DNA of 16,175 bases, from NCBI GenBank assembly GCA_031288985.1, contig JAITQH010000129.1, positions 1-16,175 on the forward strand. Direction: 5' to 3'. Below the pieces are notes generated by a model, which worked only from the letters and a program-made list of their open reading frames with translations, was not told the DNA's origin and searched no databases. A program made the translations under genes and the position numbers. Each line of letters starts with the position of its first letter. Position 1 is the stretch's first letter. Positions 1 through 7,969 of this stretch are shown in pieces. The DNA is from Candidatus Methanoplasma sp. (lineage in GTDB: Archaea; Thermoplasmatota; Thermoplasmata; Methanomassiliicoccales; Methanomethylophilaceae).

Positions 1-59
1 GATTCCGCCTCCGGCGGTGGTGGTTTCCGCAGTTTATTCCAATCGTCCGCATCATGCAT
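1..59 (-). CDS. Possible 5' end of a divergent gene (partial, low confidence)
   Basis: An open frame reads leftward from an ATG at 59 to the window edge and gives about 19 residues beginning MHDADDWNKLRKPPPP. It would be divergent from the STT3-like gene. A second open frame starts at the ATGs at 55/52 and is richer in arginine, so the true frame is uncertain. No Shine-Dalgarno site is visible; a leaderless start would fit the habit of other genes here, but I see only a weak A/T element upstream. Too little is present to name a product. Confidence 0.25.
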   Translation of the reverse strand, partial: MHDADDWNKLRKPPPPEAE

Positions 60-146
60 TGTCAAAACACGTGTATTCTCGCTCTTCCGATCCAATTCCA
101 CACAAAGTGCGGTTGAGCCAAGACATGCACGCACGCATTCATAAAC

Positions 147-155
147 TTATAAATA
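147..155 (+). promoter_or_regulatory. TATA box of the STT3-like gene
   Basis: The sequence TTATAAATA closely matches the archaeal TATA consensus. Its centre near 151 predicts a transcription start around 176, leaving an untranslated leader of about 25 bases. That leader contains a purine-rich AAAGGAGAAG Shine-Dalgarno element at 187-196, just upstream of the ATG at 202. Confidence 0.6.
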
Positions 156-201
156 GCGGGTCGGTCATGAATGCGTTATTCCCGATAAAGGAGAAGATGG
201 A

Positions 202-3200
202 ATGCGTAAAACAACTAAACGGTCGGCCAAACCCGTTGAAAGCGGGGATTCCGCATCGTCCAAGGGCGATTCGGGAAGATGGTTCACAAACAAACGGAGC
301 CTTGTTGCTCTGTTGGCGATAATGATTGTGGCTTTTGCCGTAAGATTCGTCTTCGCATACGGGGTATCCGCGGGCAACGACTTTGCTCTGTCCGGAGGAT
401 CCGTTGCGTCCAACCATCTGCACATAATCGAAAGCATACTGAACGGCTCATACTCGCTGACCGACTCGGCCACCAACTATCCGTACGGATCCATCAACGC
501 ATACCCTCCGTTGCTGGACTACCTTCTGGCGGGCGTTGCGTCCGTCGCAACGGCGGCCGGCATATCCACAAGCACTGCGGCGGCCGGCGTGCTGGCGTTC
601 TCTACGCCCATATTCGCAACGGCCACCTGCCTGCCCGTATATCTCGTCGGCAGAAAGATGTTCGACGAGAGGACCGGGCTGTTGGCCGCGCTGTTCTACG
701 CGCTGTTCGCATTGGCGATAATGTCTTCCGTGTTCTCGAACGGGACCGAGTTCGCATTCATCGGATTCCTGTTCGCATTCATGGTATATGCGCTGCTCAT
801 TGTTGTTAAGAGGATCGACGAAACGCAGCCCAAAGGTTTCTCCGCTTTGAGCGACAGAAAGACGCTCATATACACTGCGGCGGTCGGGGTCATTCTCGGC
901 CTCATCGGACTGTCCTGGGGGCAGTTCCGCATACTCATACTCGTGCTGGCGTTCATCATGTTCGCACAGGCCGTCGTTGACCGCGTCAGATCCAAAGAGG
1001 TCGCGCCGATGGTCACGGTATACTCCGTCATCCTCCTTCTCGGCGTCGTCATACCCGCGTTGTACTACGTGCCGGCAGGACTCTGGAGCCAGATAATCTC
1101 CGGCCCCTTCGTCATAGGCGTGCTGGCCGCCTTGCTTGCGACGGTGTTCGCGGCGACCTCCGGCAGGCCTTGGGTCATCACCGCGCCGCTGATAGTGATC
1201 GCGGCCGTTGCAGTGCTCGTGATCACATCGTTCCTCTCGAACGACCTGTACTCCGCAGTTGTGCACGGCAACACGGTCGTCCAGAATCCTCTGGTGAACG
1301 ACCTGGTGTCGTCGTCCAGGCACACATCGATATCTTCCATGGCCGCCTATTACGGATGGCTGACGCTTTGGCTCCCTGCGCTCATGTTCCTTTACATGCT
1401 GCTGAAATACCGCGACAACGCAGACTCCAAAAAATACGCGTTCGTGATGTGGTGGCTGCTGGCGATGTTTGCGATCGGATGGTACTCATCCTCTTACGCG
1501 ATCATCGCGGCGGCAGGCTTCGCCGTCGGCTCCGCCGCGGCGGTCGTTATGATCCTCAAAACCGTTCACGCCAAAGACTACGTGTCGGGCCTGAGGGGCA
1601 ACGGAATCAAAGCGGGATTCAGAAAGATGCTCAAGCCAATGCCGTTCGCGGCCGTGGTGGCCATCGTGGTCCTCATCGCCGCGCCCAACCTGGTCTACGC
1701 CATGGACGCGTCGACCCCTACCAATTCGGACGGCAGCAACGGATACTTCGGCGGGCTGGGATACACGGTCCAGACCGATGACGCGAATCTGACCAACGGC
1801 CTGTGGCACCACTACGGCAATCTCTCCAAGACCGGCGCCTTGGCGTCATGGTTCGGATACAGCAACGATGCACTCTCTCCCGGCGGCTTCAGTACGGTCG
1901 CCGACGCGAACGGAAACGGCGCGAGTGCAGTCTCCAACATGATGCTGGCAAAGGACGGACCGACGGCGGTCGCGGCCATGGCCACGCGCCTGATCGTCGC
2001 AGACGGCGTCGAGAGGTACAGGTCGGCCATATCCGACGCGGGAATGAGCTACGATCAAATTGCGGGATATGTGAACAATCCCGAGTCTGCGGTCAAAGAG
2101 ATCAAAGACAATATTGACAAGTACCCCGGCATAAGCCCCGAGGTCACAGAGGAGAACGCAGTATACCTTGCGGTGACCTCATACATCACGTCTTCGCTCG
2201 TGGACAGCGACATCAACAGGTTCTACGGATCGGTGTGCGCCAGAGGCGGGCACTCCATCTCGTACATAGAGGCGGACGCTTCTCTGCTCCCGCTGTACTA
2301 CAACGACGGCTCGCCGTTCAGCACCATAGCATACCTTGGCAGCTACTCCACCGACGGCTACGGCGCACCCACGCAGTTCTTCAGCTATCAGATGTACAAC
2401 AGCTATTCGGGCACCGTAAGCTACACGGACGCAATGTATGACACTTTCATATGGAGGGCGCTCATAGGACCGTCGCCCGCGCAGGCAGGCTACACCAACT
2501 ACAGTGAGTTCCTCAATGCGCTCGCACTCAGCGACGGAAGCATCAAATCCATGCCCGGATACGGGCTGAGCGGATTCAAGATCGCGTACTGGCATGTGCA
2601 GTACAACTCGGATGACGACGCTACGACGTCGTCCGAGGGATGGACGGACATGGACGCTTACGACGCCATCGCCCTGCAGAAGAACGAAGGCGGCCTGATC
2701 AACTACGTGTCGTCCGTCGTCCTCCTGGAGTTCGACCCCGGAAGCACAAAGTCTCTGTCAGGCACCATCAACTATCAATCCCACAGCGGTCCGGCGAGGG
2801 CTGAGGGAATAACCGTCTCCGTTTACACAAAACCGCTGTACGATACGAGCAAGTACGTTCTGAAGACCGCCGTCACCACAAAGGCGAACGGAAACTTCAC
2901 GGTGGCGGTCCCCGACGACGGCACCCCTTACTACATTACGATATCCTCGGGCGACACGCTGATAGACACGTACCGCAGCGCATCGGATGTTCCGACCATC
3001 ATCAACCTGCCGGCCACCGGCCTGAAGGGAACGATCGGAGTGGGAAGCGGCAACTACACCGAACCGGCCTACGTGGTGCTGAAGGCAAAGGCATCCGGAC
3101 ACACCGAGCAGGTCGATACCGTTGCAGGCAGTTTCACATTCGTCAACATAATGCCCGACACATATGACCTGACGGTATATTCCAAGTCCGGAACGGTCAT

Positions 3201-5871
3201 CAAGCAGACCATCGTGCCGGTCATAGCCGGAGGAAACGACGAGATCCGCATATCCGCCACCACGGCCAAAGTGTCGGTCAACGCCACCGACGACCACGGA
3301 GAGGCCCTGAAGACAGGGACCGCCGTAGCAACCGACAACGAATCGGGCCTTCGGTTCAGCGCGCCCTTAACGGACGGCAAAGTGGATCTGGACGTAGTTC
3401 CCGGTACATACGCAATATCAGTGACCGGCCCGAAAGTGTCCGTGTCCACTGCCACAGTGACCGTTGAGAATACCGGAAGCAAGAGCGCCAACGTCACGGC
3501 GTACGACGCCAAGAACGTCAACGTGACCGGCGTCCCCGCAGGAAGCCTCATCTCGCTGATGGCGCAGGGATTCGTGGCGTCATCGACGACCGGATCCTTC
3601 CAAGTTCCGATAACCGGCGGCATCAACACCGGAAGATACACCGCATATGCGGTGAACGGCAACACCGTCTACTCGGGCACCTCAACGGGATCAAGCATCA
3701 CCGTGGCGGCGCACACGGGATACGACGTCACGGGAACGCTTAACAACAAGGACAACGAAAACATCACAGGCACTGTGACCTTCTACGGCGGGGACGGCGC
3801 GGCATACGTGTTCAGCGCGGACGAGGACGGCAAGTTCTCCGCGTTCCTGCCTGCGGGCGGCTACACAATGCACATAGCTGCGTCCGGCAACGCGCTGGTA
3901 AAGAGCGTGGACGTCTCCGGCAACACGGATCTGGGCACGATCAAGACAGAAAAGTCCCGCAATGTGGTGCTGACCCTCACATACACGACGAACATGTCGT
4001 CGGGCAGCACCCGCGCCTTGGCGTTCGTGGACATAAATTTCACGATATCCATTGACGCTGTGGACTATCTGCTTACAATGAAGACCGACACCACGGGAAA
4101 GGCGACGTTCGTAGTTCCCCAGGGGCCGGGAGGAGAGCTGAAAGCAGAGGCATTCGACACCGCTCAGTTCCACATGGACGAGCAGACCTCCAACGTTGGA
4201 TCGGGTTCCTCCAACAGCTCCATGACATGGTCCCTTGACGGCAACCCCGGGACAGGTTCCACGAGATACGTCAAGAACGTCAACGTCACCAGCCCATACC
4301 CCGCAGAACTTACGCTGTACAACGACTCTTCAAAGGTATACAACGTGTCGTCGGCATCCACCGGCATACTCCCCGGTCAATACACCGTGAAGATCGCCGG
4401 ATCCACAGGGCACTACTACAGTGGGAGCGTGTACGTCTATCCCGGACACACGGGCGCATTGGACATCAACGCGCCCTCGACCGTGAAGGTTACGCTGAAC
4501 GCATCTTCGGCGGACGAGATCACCGTTACTCCGACGGACAAGCCCGACGCAGCGGGCAACGACCAGGAAGGTTCCTACCGCGAAGACCCCGAGAACCCGT
4601 TGGTCTACTATGTAGAGGCGGGCAAGAGCTATCTCTTCCAGGCGGTCAGCGGCACAGGCGACAGCGAGACGATCGCATACGCCAATGTGAACTCGGCGTC
4701 CGGCAGCCCGACCCTCGATCTGTCCAACAAGGCAAAGAAGGTCGTCGTCACCGGCTACGTCGGTGCGGTGGCGGACGGAGAACTGACCGTTGTCATAGGA
4801 AGCGCGACCATAACGGCGAACATCACCAATGGGGCGTTTGAGATAACTGTGCCCGAAGGGAGAGATCTCACGCTGTCTGCCGCGGTCGCCAAGACCGTAG
4901 ACACCACAAAATACGCCTACGCCGGCTCCGTGTCGGTGCCGGGTTCGCAGGTCACAGAGGATGCGGCGATCCACTTCCCCGTGCTGACCACAGGATCCGA
5001 ATCCACTCTTGACCTCAGCGGCAGCGGCTTCAGCTTCTCCGGAGGAAGAGGCACGTTCACGCTCACCGTGAAGAACACCGGCGACTACAAGACCAGCTAC
5101 TCCGTGACCGCAGGAAACGGATGGCGCCTTGACAGGACCTACACAGTCGTTGTCGATGCGAATTCGTCCACGGGCGTTGTCGTGTCAGGCACGTACGACT
5201 CCTCGATCATCGGCGCAGGCGATTCCCGCCTGTCGGTGGCCGTGGCGGCGCTCGACGGCAACTCGCTCGGATCGTACATCGTGGACGGTGCGGCGATATC
5301 TCCGTCAGGCACCACCGACACATATGTCAACCTCGCAGGAACGGACGGCGCGTCCCCGGACGCCCTCACAGGCTACGAGTACATGTACGCCGTGACCGTG
5401 AAGAACAACGACAACTGGCAGAAGAGCGTGACGCTCAATGCGGCGTTCTCCGGACCTCACAACGACTGGACGCTGGTCGTCTGCGACGGGGACTCCGCGA
5501 GGATATTGGCGTCGGGCGCGGCGTTCTTGGTGAACGGATACGGGTCGACCACTCTGTACGTCAAAGCGATGTACAAATACACCAACTCGGGAGACGTCCC
5601 CGCCATCAGCATGACGCTGTCCGCGCCGGGTCTGACCCTGAAAACGGACACCGGCAGCGTAAGCGTGTCCGGCGGAGTCGCGACGGCGTCGCTCTCCACC
5701 AACTCGGCGTCCGTGGAAACGGTCGACAATTCGGTGTCGGGAGACAACATATACAACGACGGCAGCGAGATCCCGGCCACATTCCTGGCCGTGTTCATAG
5801 CATGCGTCCTCGTACTGCTCTTTACTATATGGGCGGGAATGAAACGGGGGGTGTTCGTACGCAAAAAGTAA
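202..5871 (+). CDS. STT3/AglB-like oligosaccharyltransferase-family protein with giant ectodomain, active-site motifs degenerate
   Basis: This 1889-residue protein has an STT3-like N-terminal half. A first membrane segment at 33-53 is followed by about 12 more to residue 500, then a soluble region to about 850 ending in an AglB-like strand (LLEFDPGSTKSLSG). Residues 860-1850 are beta-rich modules, and one C-terminal membrane helix (about 1860-1879) leads into a basic tail MKRGVFVRKK. STT3 proteins transfer lipid-linked glycans to Asn in N-x-S/T at the outer membrane face. Here the expected acidic motifs look lost: the DPYYH-like loop reads VASNHLHIIE (68-77), the DNE loop reads SNGTE (179-183), the SVSE loop reads VSSSRHTS (369-376), and WWDYG reads ASWFGYS (548-554). 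It may be a non-catalytic paralogue or a very divergent enzyme. The ectodomain carries more than a dozen N-glycosylation sequons, so it may itself be glycosylated. The ATG is chosen for its Shine-Dalgarno site. The family call is fairly firm, the activity is not. Confidence 0.8.
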   Translation: MRKTTKRSAKPVESGDSASSKGDSGRWFTNKRSLVALLAIMIVAFAVRFVFAYGVSAGNDFALSGGSVASNHLHIIESILNGSYSLTDSATNYPYGSINAYPPLLDYLLAGVASVATAAGISTSTAAAGVLAFSTPIFATATCLPVYLVGRKMFDERTGLLAALFYALFALAIMSSVFSNGTEFAFIGFLFAFMVYALLIVVKRIDETQPKGFSALSDRKTLIYTAAVGVILGLIGLSWGQFRILILVLAFIMFAQAVVDRVRSKEVAPMVTVYSVILLLGVVIPALYYVPAGLWSQIISGPFVIGVLAALLATVFAATSGRPWVITAPLIVIAAVAVLVITSFLSNDLYSAVVHGNTVVQNPLVNDLVSSSRHTSISSMAAYYGWLTLWLPALMFLYMLLKYRDNADSKKYAFVMWWLLAMFAIGWYSSSYAIIAAAGFAVGSAAAVVMILKTVHAKDYVSGLRGNGIKAGFRKMLKPMPFAAVVAIVVLIAAPNLVYAMDASTPTNSDGSNGYFGGLGYTVQTDDANLTNGLWHHYGNLSKTGALASWFGYSNDALSPGGFSTVADANGNGASAVSNMMLAKDGPTAVAAMATRLIVADGVERYRSAISDAGMSYDQIAGYVNNPESAVKEIKDNIDKYPGISPEVTEENAVYLAVTSYITSSLVDSDINRFYGSVCARGGHSISYIEADASLLPLYYNDGSPFSTIAYLGSYSTDGYGAPTQFFSYQMYNSYSGTVSYTDAMYDTFIWRALIGPSPAQAGYTNYSEFLNALALSDGSIKSMPGYGLSGFKIAYWHVQYNSDDDATTSSEGWTDMDAYDAIALQKNEGGLINYVSSVVLLEFDPGSTKSLSGTINYQSHSGPARAEGITVSVYTKPLYDTSKYVLKTAVTTKANGNFTVAVPDDGTPYYITISSGDTLIDTYRSASDVPTIINLPATGLKGTIGVGSGNYTEPAYVVLKAKASGHTEQVDTVAGSFTFVNIMPDTYDLTVYSKSGTVIKQTIVPVIAGGNDEIRISATTAKVSVNATDDHGEALKTGTAVATDNESGLRFSAPLTDGKVDLDVVPGTYAISVTGPKVSVSTATVTVENTGSKSANVTAYDAKNVNVTGVPAGSLISLMAQGFVASSTTGSFQVPITGGINTGRYTAYAVNGNTVYSGTSTGSSITVAAHTGYDVTGTLNNKDNENITGTVTFYGGDGAAYVFSADEDGKFSAFLPAGGYTMHIAASGNALVKSVDVSGNTDLGTIKTEKSRNVVLTLTYTTNMSSGSTRALAFVDINFTISIDAVDYLLTMKTDTTGKATFVVPQGPGGELKAEAFDTAQFHMDEQTSNVGSGSSNSSMTWSLDGNPGTGSTRYVKNVNVTSPYPAELTLYNDSSKVYNVSSASTGILPGQYTVKIAGSTGHYYSGSVYVYPGHTGALDINAPSTVKVTLNASSADEITVTPTDKPDAAGNDQEGSYREDPENPLVYYVEAGKSYLFQAVSGTGDSETIAYANVNSASGSPTLDLSNKAKKVVVTGYVGAVADGELTVVIGSATITANITNGAFEITVPEGRDLTLSAAVAKTVDTTKYAYAGSVSVPGSQVTEDAAIHFPVLTTGSESTLDLSGSGFSFSGGRGTFTLTVKNTGDYKTSYSVTAGNGWRLDRTYTVVVDANSSTGVVVSGTYDSSIIGAGDSRLSVAVAALDGNSLGSYIVDGAAISPSGTTDTYVNLAGTDGASPDALTGYEYMYAVTVKNNDNWQKSVTLNAAFSGPHNDWTLVVCDGDSARILASGAAFLVNGYGSTTLYVKAMYKYTNSGDVPAISMTLSAPGLTLKTDTGSVSVSGGVATASLSTNSASVETVDNSVSGDNIYNDGSEIPATFLAVFIACVLVLLFTIWAGMKRGVFVRKK
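2740..5000 (+). repeat. Array of degenerate beta-sandwich modules in the STT3-like ectodomain
   Basis: Within the STT3-like protein, about eight copies of a pattern 'x-G-x-F-x-x-x-[VL]-P-x-G-x-Y-x-[VI]' recur roughly every 75-150 residues, near residues 894, 976, 1058, 1131, 1209, 1298, 1387 and 1543. Examples are NGNFTVAVPDDGTPYYITI, DGKVDLDVVPGTYAISVT and DGKFSAFLPAGGYTMHI. This is the signature of carboxypeptidase-regulatory-like or PEGA-type surface domains. Two further modules with KNTGD and KNNDN strands (from about 1616) look CARDB-like. Divergence is high, so these are protein-level rather than DNA-level repeats. Confidence 0.6.
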
Positions 5872-6659
5872 TCACGGCATTGGCAATATTGATGGTGGCT
5901 TTGGCCGCCGGCACGGTGGTGCTCAGCGCTCCCGACGCCGACGCGGCAAACGTCACTATAAAAGGAGATACGAACACGGTCAAAGCGAGCGGCACTTTGG
6001 ACTACGAGCTGATCTTCTACGAGACCGAAGAGTTCTCCACGCTGGAGATAAGCTACACTGCGGATCTCAAGGACTCGAACGGAAAGGCTCAGTCCAACGC
6101 CGTGATTCCGTCCTACGGCACGCTGTCCAACGGGGTCGCGACGGGCATCATCGTGACGGCGCCGTCCACCCCGGGGAAATACACCCTCACGGCAACGTTC
6201 ACGGAGACCATCGACGAAAACCCTTCGACGACAACGGTCAGATCGGTGACGGTCACCGTAGTCAATCCGATCAAGCTTTCCGCCACGATAAAGAACACGG
6301 GCGATGTGAGCCTCACAGACTTTGTCGTCTACTTCAAAGTGGACGGAAAACTCATCGATGACAGCAAGACGCTGGTGTCGGCGGCGGCCGCGGGCGGCGA
6401 GACCACGGTCTCTTACGACTGGGTCACAGACATCATCTCGAACGGCCAACACAGCTATTCGATCGTCGCGGGCGACGAGAACATCGGAGAGTACAAAGAT
6501 CTGATACTCGGAAGCAACTCGTCGTTCTGGGTCGGCCACTCGGATTACGGAGGGGTGACGATAGCCATGTTCCTGCTTCTGATAATCCTGCTTATCGTCG
6601 CAGTATACGTCTACCGCAAGCCTGTCAAGAACTACGGCAAGCCGAAAGCGCGCCGCTGA
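5829..6659 (+). CDS. Surface protein with N-terminal signal/anchor, CARDB-like domain and C-terminal membrane helix
   Basis: With the ATG at 5829 the product is 276 residues. It has a basic N-terminus (VRTQK), a hydrophobic signal or anchor ending near SAPDADA, beta-rich extracellular domains, a C-terminal membrane helix (AMFLLLIILLIVAVYVY) and a lysine/arginine tail. The strand IKNTGDVSLTDFVVYFKVDG resembles CARDB-type adhesion modules and echoes VKNTGDYKTSY in the ectodomain of the preceding protein. The gene overlaps the end of the STT3-like gene by 43 bases in another frame, so translation is probably coupled; no good Shine-Dalgarno site is visible. An ATG at 5802 in the same frame would add nine residues before the signal and seems less likely. 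I do not recognise a specific family. A role as partner or accessory of the STT3-like protein is inferred from the overlap and shared domain style. Confidence 0.75.
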   Translation: MGGNETGGVRTQKVITALAILMVALAAGTVVLSAPDADAANVTIKGDTNTVKASGTLDYELIFYETEEFSTLEISYTADLKDSNGKAQSNAVIPSYGTLSNGVATGIIVTAPSTPGKYTLTATFTETIDENPSTTTVRSVTVTVVNPIKLSATIKNTGDVSLTDFVVYFKVDGKLIDDSKTLVSAAAAGGETTVSYDWVTDIISNGQHSYSIVAGDENIGEYKDLILGSNSSFWVGHSDYGGVTIAMFLLLIILLIVAVYVYRKPVKNYGKPKARR

Positions 6660-6677
6660 ACGCACACAACCTCTTCG

Positions 6678-6707
6678 GGCCGCAGGAGAATCTCCTGCGG
6701 CCTTTTT
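6678..6707 (+). terminator. Hairpin plus T-tract terminator of the surface-protein operon
   Basis: GGCCGCAGGAGA at 6678-6689 and TCTCCTGCGGCC at 6691-6702 form a perfect 12-bp inverted repeat around one base, which in practice gives a stem of about 10 bp with a small loop. It is followed directly by TTTTT and further T-rich sequence. It lies 18 bases after the stop codon of the surface protein and before the GTPase gene. Confidence 0.75.
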
Positions 6708-6778
6708 ATTTTACACCCGCACGGGAGAACCGCATCGGTAAAGGTTAATCAATCAGAGGATATACGGAAGAAGATAAC

Positions 6779-7966
6779 ATGCAGATAGGTATCGTCGGGA
6801 AACCGAATGTTGGCAAGTCCACGCTGTTCGGGGCGGCAACGATGGCCCCCGTGGAGATAGCCAACTACCCATTCACTACGATCGCCCCCAATAAAGGGGT
6901 GGCGTACGTCAGGACCCCGTGTCCGTGCAGAGAGCTGGGAGTCCGGTGCACGCCGCACAACTCCGCCTGCGTGAACGGCACGCGCATGGTGCCCGTTGAG
7001 GTCCTGGACGTTGCGGGGCTTGTCCCGGACGCATGGGAAGGCAAAGGCCTGGGCAACAAGTTCTTGGATGACCTGAGGCAGGCGGACGCATTCATCAACG
7101 TTGTGGACGCCGCCGGCTCCACCGATCTCGAAGGAAACCCCGGCAATGCGGGGCAGTTTGACCCCATGGAAGACGTGACATTCCTCAGAAGGGAGTTGGA
7201 GATGTGGATGAGGGAGATCGTCAAGAACGGCCTCAGCAAAATAGCCAGACAGGCGAAGATCACAGGCGGCAAACCTGAGACGATCCTCCACGAGAGGCTC
7301 ACGGGCCTCAACGTGACGGAGGGCCAGATAAAAGAGGCCGTCAGGCGCGTTGATCTTCCTGCGGATCCGACCCTTTGGAACGACGACAATCTTCTGGCCC
7401 TTTGCAAAGAGATACGCCTGCTGTCAAAGCCGATGATAATCGCGATGAACAAGGCGGACATAGCGTCCGATGCGAACCTGGACAGGATCCGTTCGATGGG
7501 CGACCGGGCCGTTCCGACGCTGGCAGAGACGGAGCTGGCGCTCAAGAAGGCGGCGGCCGCCGGCATGATAGAGTATACGGCCGGCGAAGCATCGTTCACG
7601 GTGAAAGAGGGCGCATCCCTCAGCGACGGTCAGAAGAAGGCGCTGGGATACATGGCGGAGAAGATGTCCGCCTTTGGCGGCACAGGCATTCAGCAGTGCT
7701 TGGAGGACGCAGTGTTCAGGATACTCGACCGCATCGCCGCCTACCCTGTGGAAGACGAGACCAAGTACACCGACCACTTCGGACGGGTGCTGCCGGACTG
7801 CATCCTCATGCCCCGCGGCTCCACCGCCCGGGATCTTGCGTACAAGGTGCACACAGAATTGGGAGACAAGTTCATCCGCGCGGTGAATGCCAAGACCAAA
7901 CGCACCGTCGGTGCAGACTATGTGCTTCAGGACGGCGACGTCATCCGCATCGTGGCGGACAGGTGA
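6779..7966 (+). CDS. ychF: YchF/OBG-family GTPase (archaeal type, TGS domain)
   Basis: A 395-residue P-loop NTPase of the Obg/YchF class, which bind ribosomes and hydrolyse ATP or GTP in translation and stress control. Visible motifs are G1 GKPNVGKST at 7-15, the switch segment NYPFTT at 29-34, G3 DVAG at 77-80 and G4 NKAD at 224-227. A C-terminal TGS domain (about 338-393) ends in VLQDGDVIRIVADR. Length fits the family. An insert after the switch region carries four cysteines (C48, C50, C57, C64 in CPCRELGVRC...C), a feature of the archaeal branch and a possible metal site. The ATG at 6779 is the only start that keeps the N-terminal P-loop intact; upstream there is a weak purine-rich GGAAGAAG. 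The stop lies three bases before the DNA polymerase start, so the two are probably co-transcribed. Confidence 0.92.
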   Translation: MQIGIVGKPNVGKSTLFGAATMAPVEIANYPFTTIAPNKGVAYVRTPCPCRELGVRCTPHNSACVNGTRMVPVEVLDVAGLVPDAWEGKGLGNKFLDDLRQADAFINVVDAAGSTDLEGNPGNAGQFDPMEDVTFLRRELEMWMREIVKNGLSKIARQAKITGGKPETILHERLTGLNVTEGQIKEAVRRVDLPADPTLWNDDNLLALCKEIRLLSKPMIIAMNKADIASDANLDRIRSMGDRAVPTLAETELALKKAAAAGMIEYTAGEASFTVKEGASLSDGQKKALGYMAEKMSAFGGTGIQQCLEDAVFRILDRIAAYPVEDETKYTDHFGRVLPDCILMPRGSTARDLAYKVHTELGDKFIRAVNAKTKRTVGADYVLQDGDVIRIVADR

Positions 7967-7969
7967 CGC

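Noticed and set aside
17..322. 101-codon plus-strand frame overlapping the STT3-like start
   Set aside because: It overlaps the Shine-Dalgarno site and N-terminus of a well-supported gene, crosses its TATA box and has no recognisable content.
448..1323. 291-codon minus-strand open frame inside the STT3-like gene
   Set aside because: The composition (many Arg, His, Glu and Gly) is typical of the antisense of a hydrophobic GC-rich gene, and no motif is visible.
5802..5828. Earlier ATG for the second surface protein
   Set aside because: It would add MRPRTALYY before the signal region, with no Shine-Dalgarno site; the ATG at 5829 leaves a more normal signal peptide. It cannot be fully excluded.
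5457..6665. 402-codon minus-strand open frame across the surface-protein genes
   Set aside because: Antisense shadow spanning two plus-strand genes with membrane and signal features; no start context or family signature.
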